5,058 nucleotides of DNA from contig JAMOPX010000232.1 of assembly GCA_027064285.1 (NCBI GenBank), positions 1 to 5,058 of the forward strand, given 5' to 3'. A model generated the notes under the pieces. That model was not told where the DNA came from. It saw only the letters and a program-made list of their open reading frames with translations, and did not search any database. Source of the stretch: Desulfobacterales bacterium. GTDB taxonomy: Bacteria > Desulfobacterota > DSM-4660 > Desulfatiglandales > JALVZP01. Positions within the stretch are counted from its first letter, which is position 1. Each line of letters opens with the position of its first letter. Of the stretch, positions 4,777 to 5,058 are shown one piece after another. Made by a program: the position numbers and the translations under genes.

Positions 4777-5058
4777 TTACTTTAACTTTTTTCCACAAAA
4801 AGGACAGAATTTATATTCTGGAAATACCTCTTTTTTACAATAAGGACAAAGAGGAATAACTGTTTCTTCTTTTTCATATGTGCCTTCTTTCTGAATTATA
4901 GGACCACATGAAGGACATTCTAAATACGGCTCTCCTTTTTTTACTCTAAACAGCGGAATAAAAAATATACTCAAATAGTGATCTGTTCTTTTCAGTACAG
5001 CCTTATTAAGCCCGCATACAGGGCAAATCCTGGGATTACTATCTATTGTAACGGTCTT
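4777..5058 (-). CDS. Zinc-ribbon protein, C-terminal part (start beyond window)
   Basis: The open frame continues to the right edge with no stop and no ATG, GTG or TTG in the outer 28 codons, so the visible 93 residues are a partial gene; the TTG at 4974 is internal and would discard the first zinc knuckle. Four CxxC pairs are visible: CPVC and CPSC, separated by a hydrophobic strand FFIPLF (visible residues 12-15, 32-37, 48-51), then CPYC and CPFC (71-74, 85-88) near the C-terminus. The first pair with the FFIPLF strand resembles the zinc_ribbon_15 type domain; the second pair, ending CPFCGKKLK, resembles a stand-alone rubredoxin-like zinc ribbon. Each pair set probably binds one zinc. Function unknown; it is likely the upstream gene of the flavoprotein-glycosyltransferase transcript. 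Confidence 0.75.
   Translation of the reverse strand, partial: KTVTIDSNPRICPVCGLNKAVLKRTDHYLSIFFIPLFRVKKGEPYLECPSCGPIIQKEGTYEKEETVIPLCPYCKKEVFPEYKFCPFCGKKLK

Noticed and set aside
4777..4974. A 65-codon reading starting with TTG at 4974 as the complete zinc-ribbon gene
   Set aside because: The same frame stays open to the right edge and encodes another CxxC knuckle that pairs with the CPSC knuckle downstream, so the TTG is internal.
1..5058. CRISPR array, tRNA/rRNA genes, riboswitch or toxin-antitoxin pair
   Set aside because: No regularly spaced repeats or RNA gene landmarks were seen, intergenic gaps are at most 70 bp, and none of the small genes fits a toxin or antitoxin family.

Overview
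The window suggests a bacterial chromosome fragment from an AT-rich, probably thermophilic and anaerobic bacterium. The thermophile hint comes from two adjacent tRNA-modification genes (TtuA-type 2-thiolase and TrmI-type m1A58 methyltransferase) that act on neighbouring positions of the tRNA T-loop; the TtuA product is the classic thermostabilising 2-thio-5-methyluridine. The anaerobe hint comes from an iron-sulfur flavoprotein and a CooT-type nickel protein. Strong bacterial Shine-Dalgarno sequences (one nearly a full complement of the 16S tail) rule against an archaeon. I cannot name the species.

Layout, left to right. Positions 1-116 (minus) are the N-terminal 39 codons of an IS982-like transposase that runs off the left edge; its promoter and the end of the element lie in 117-181, directly against the stop codon of trmI. 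Positions 182-1871 (minus) are a two-gene operon, ttuA then trmI, overlapping by 23 bp. Positions 1872-1941 are a 70-bp divergent promoter region in which the ttuA promoter (TTGACA, 17 bp, TATGGT) and the probable promoter of the opposite operon are interleaved. Positions 1942-3199 (plus) are a tight three-gene operon: a DUF3842 protein, a CooT-family nickel-binding protein, and a metallo-beta-lactamase-fold hydrolase. Positions 3147-5058 (minus) hold a family 2 glycosyltransferase, an iron-sulfur flavoprotein and the C-terminal part of a zinc-ribbon protein, transcribed leftwards from beyond the right edge and converging on the hydrolase gene with a 53-bp tail-to-tail overlap.

How the genes fit together: ttuA/trmI is a coherent module for heat-adapted tRNA. 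The DUF3842-cooT-hydrolase operon may be a small metal-handling module, but only the CooT part has a known biochemical role in its family. The right-hand minus-strand group has no obvious common pathway. There are no tRNA or rRNA genes, CRISPR arrays or long repeats, and no intergenic stretch exceeds 70 bp. I saw no clearly new defence or mobile system; the items most worth following are the DUF3842-CooT-hydrolase operon, the ttuA-trmI coupling, the IS end abutting trmI, and the overlapping gene ends and promoters.
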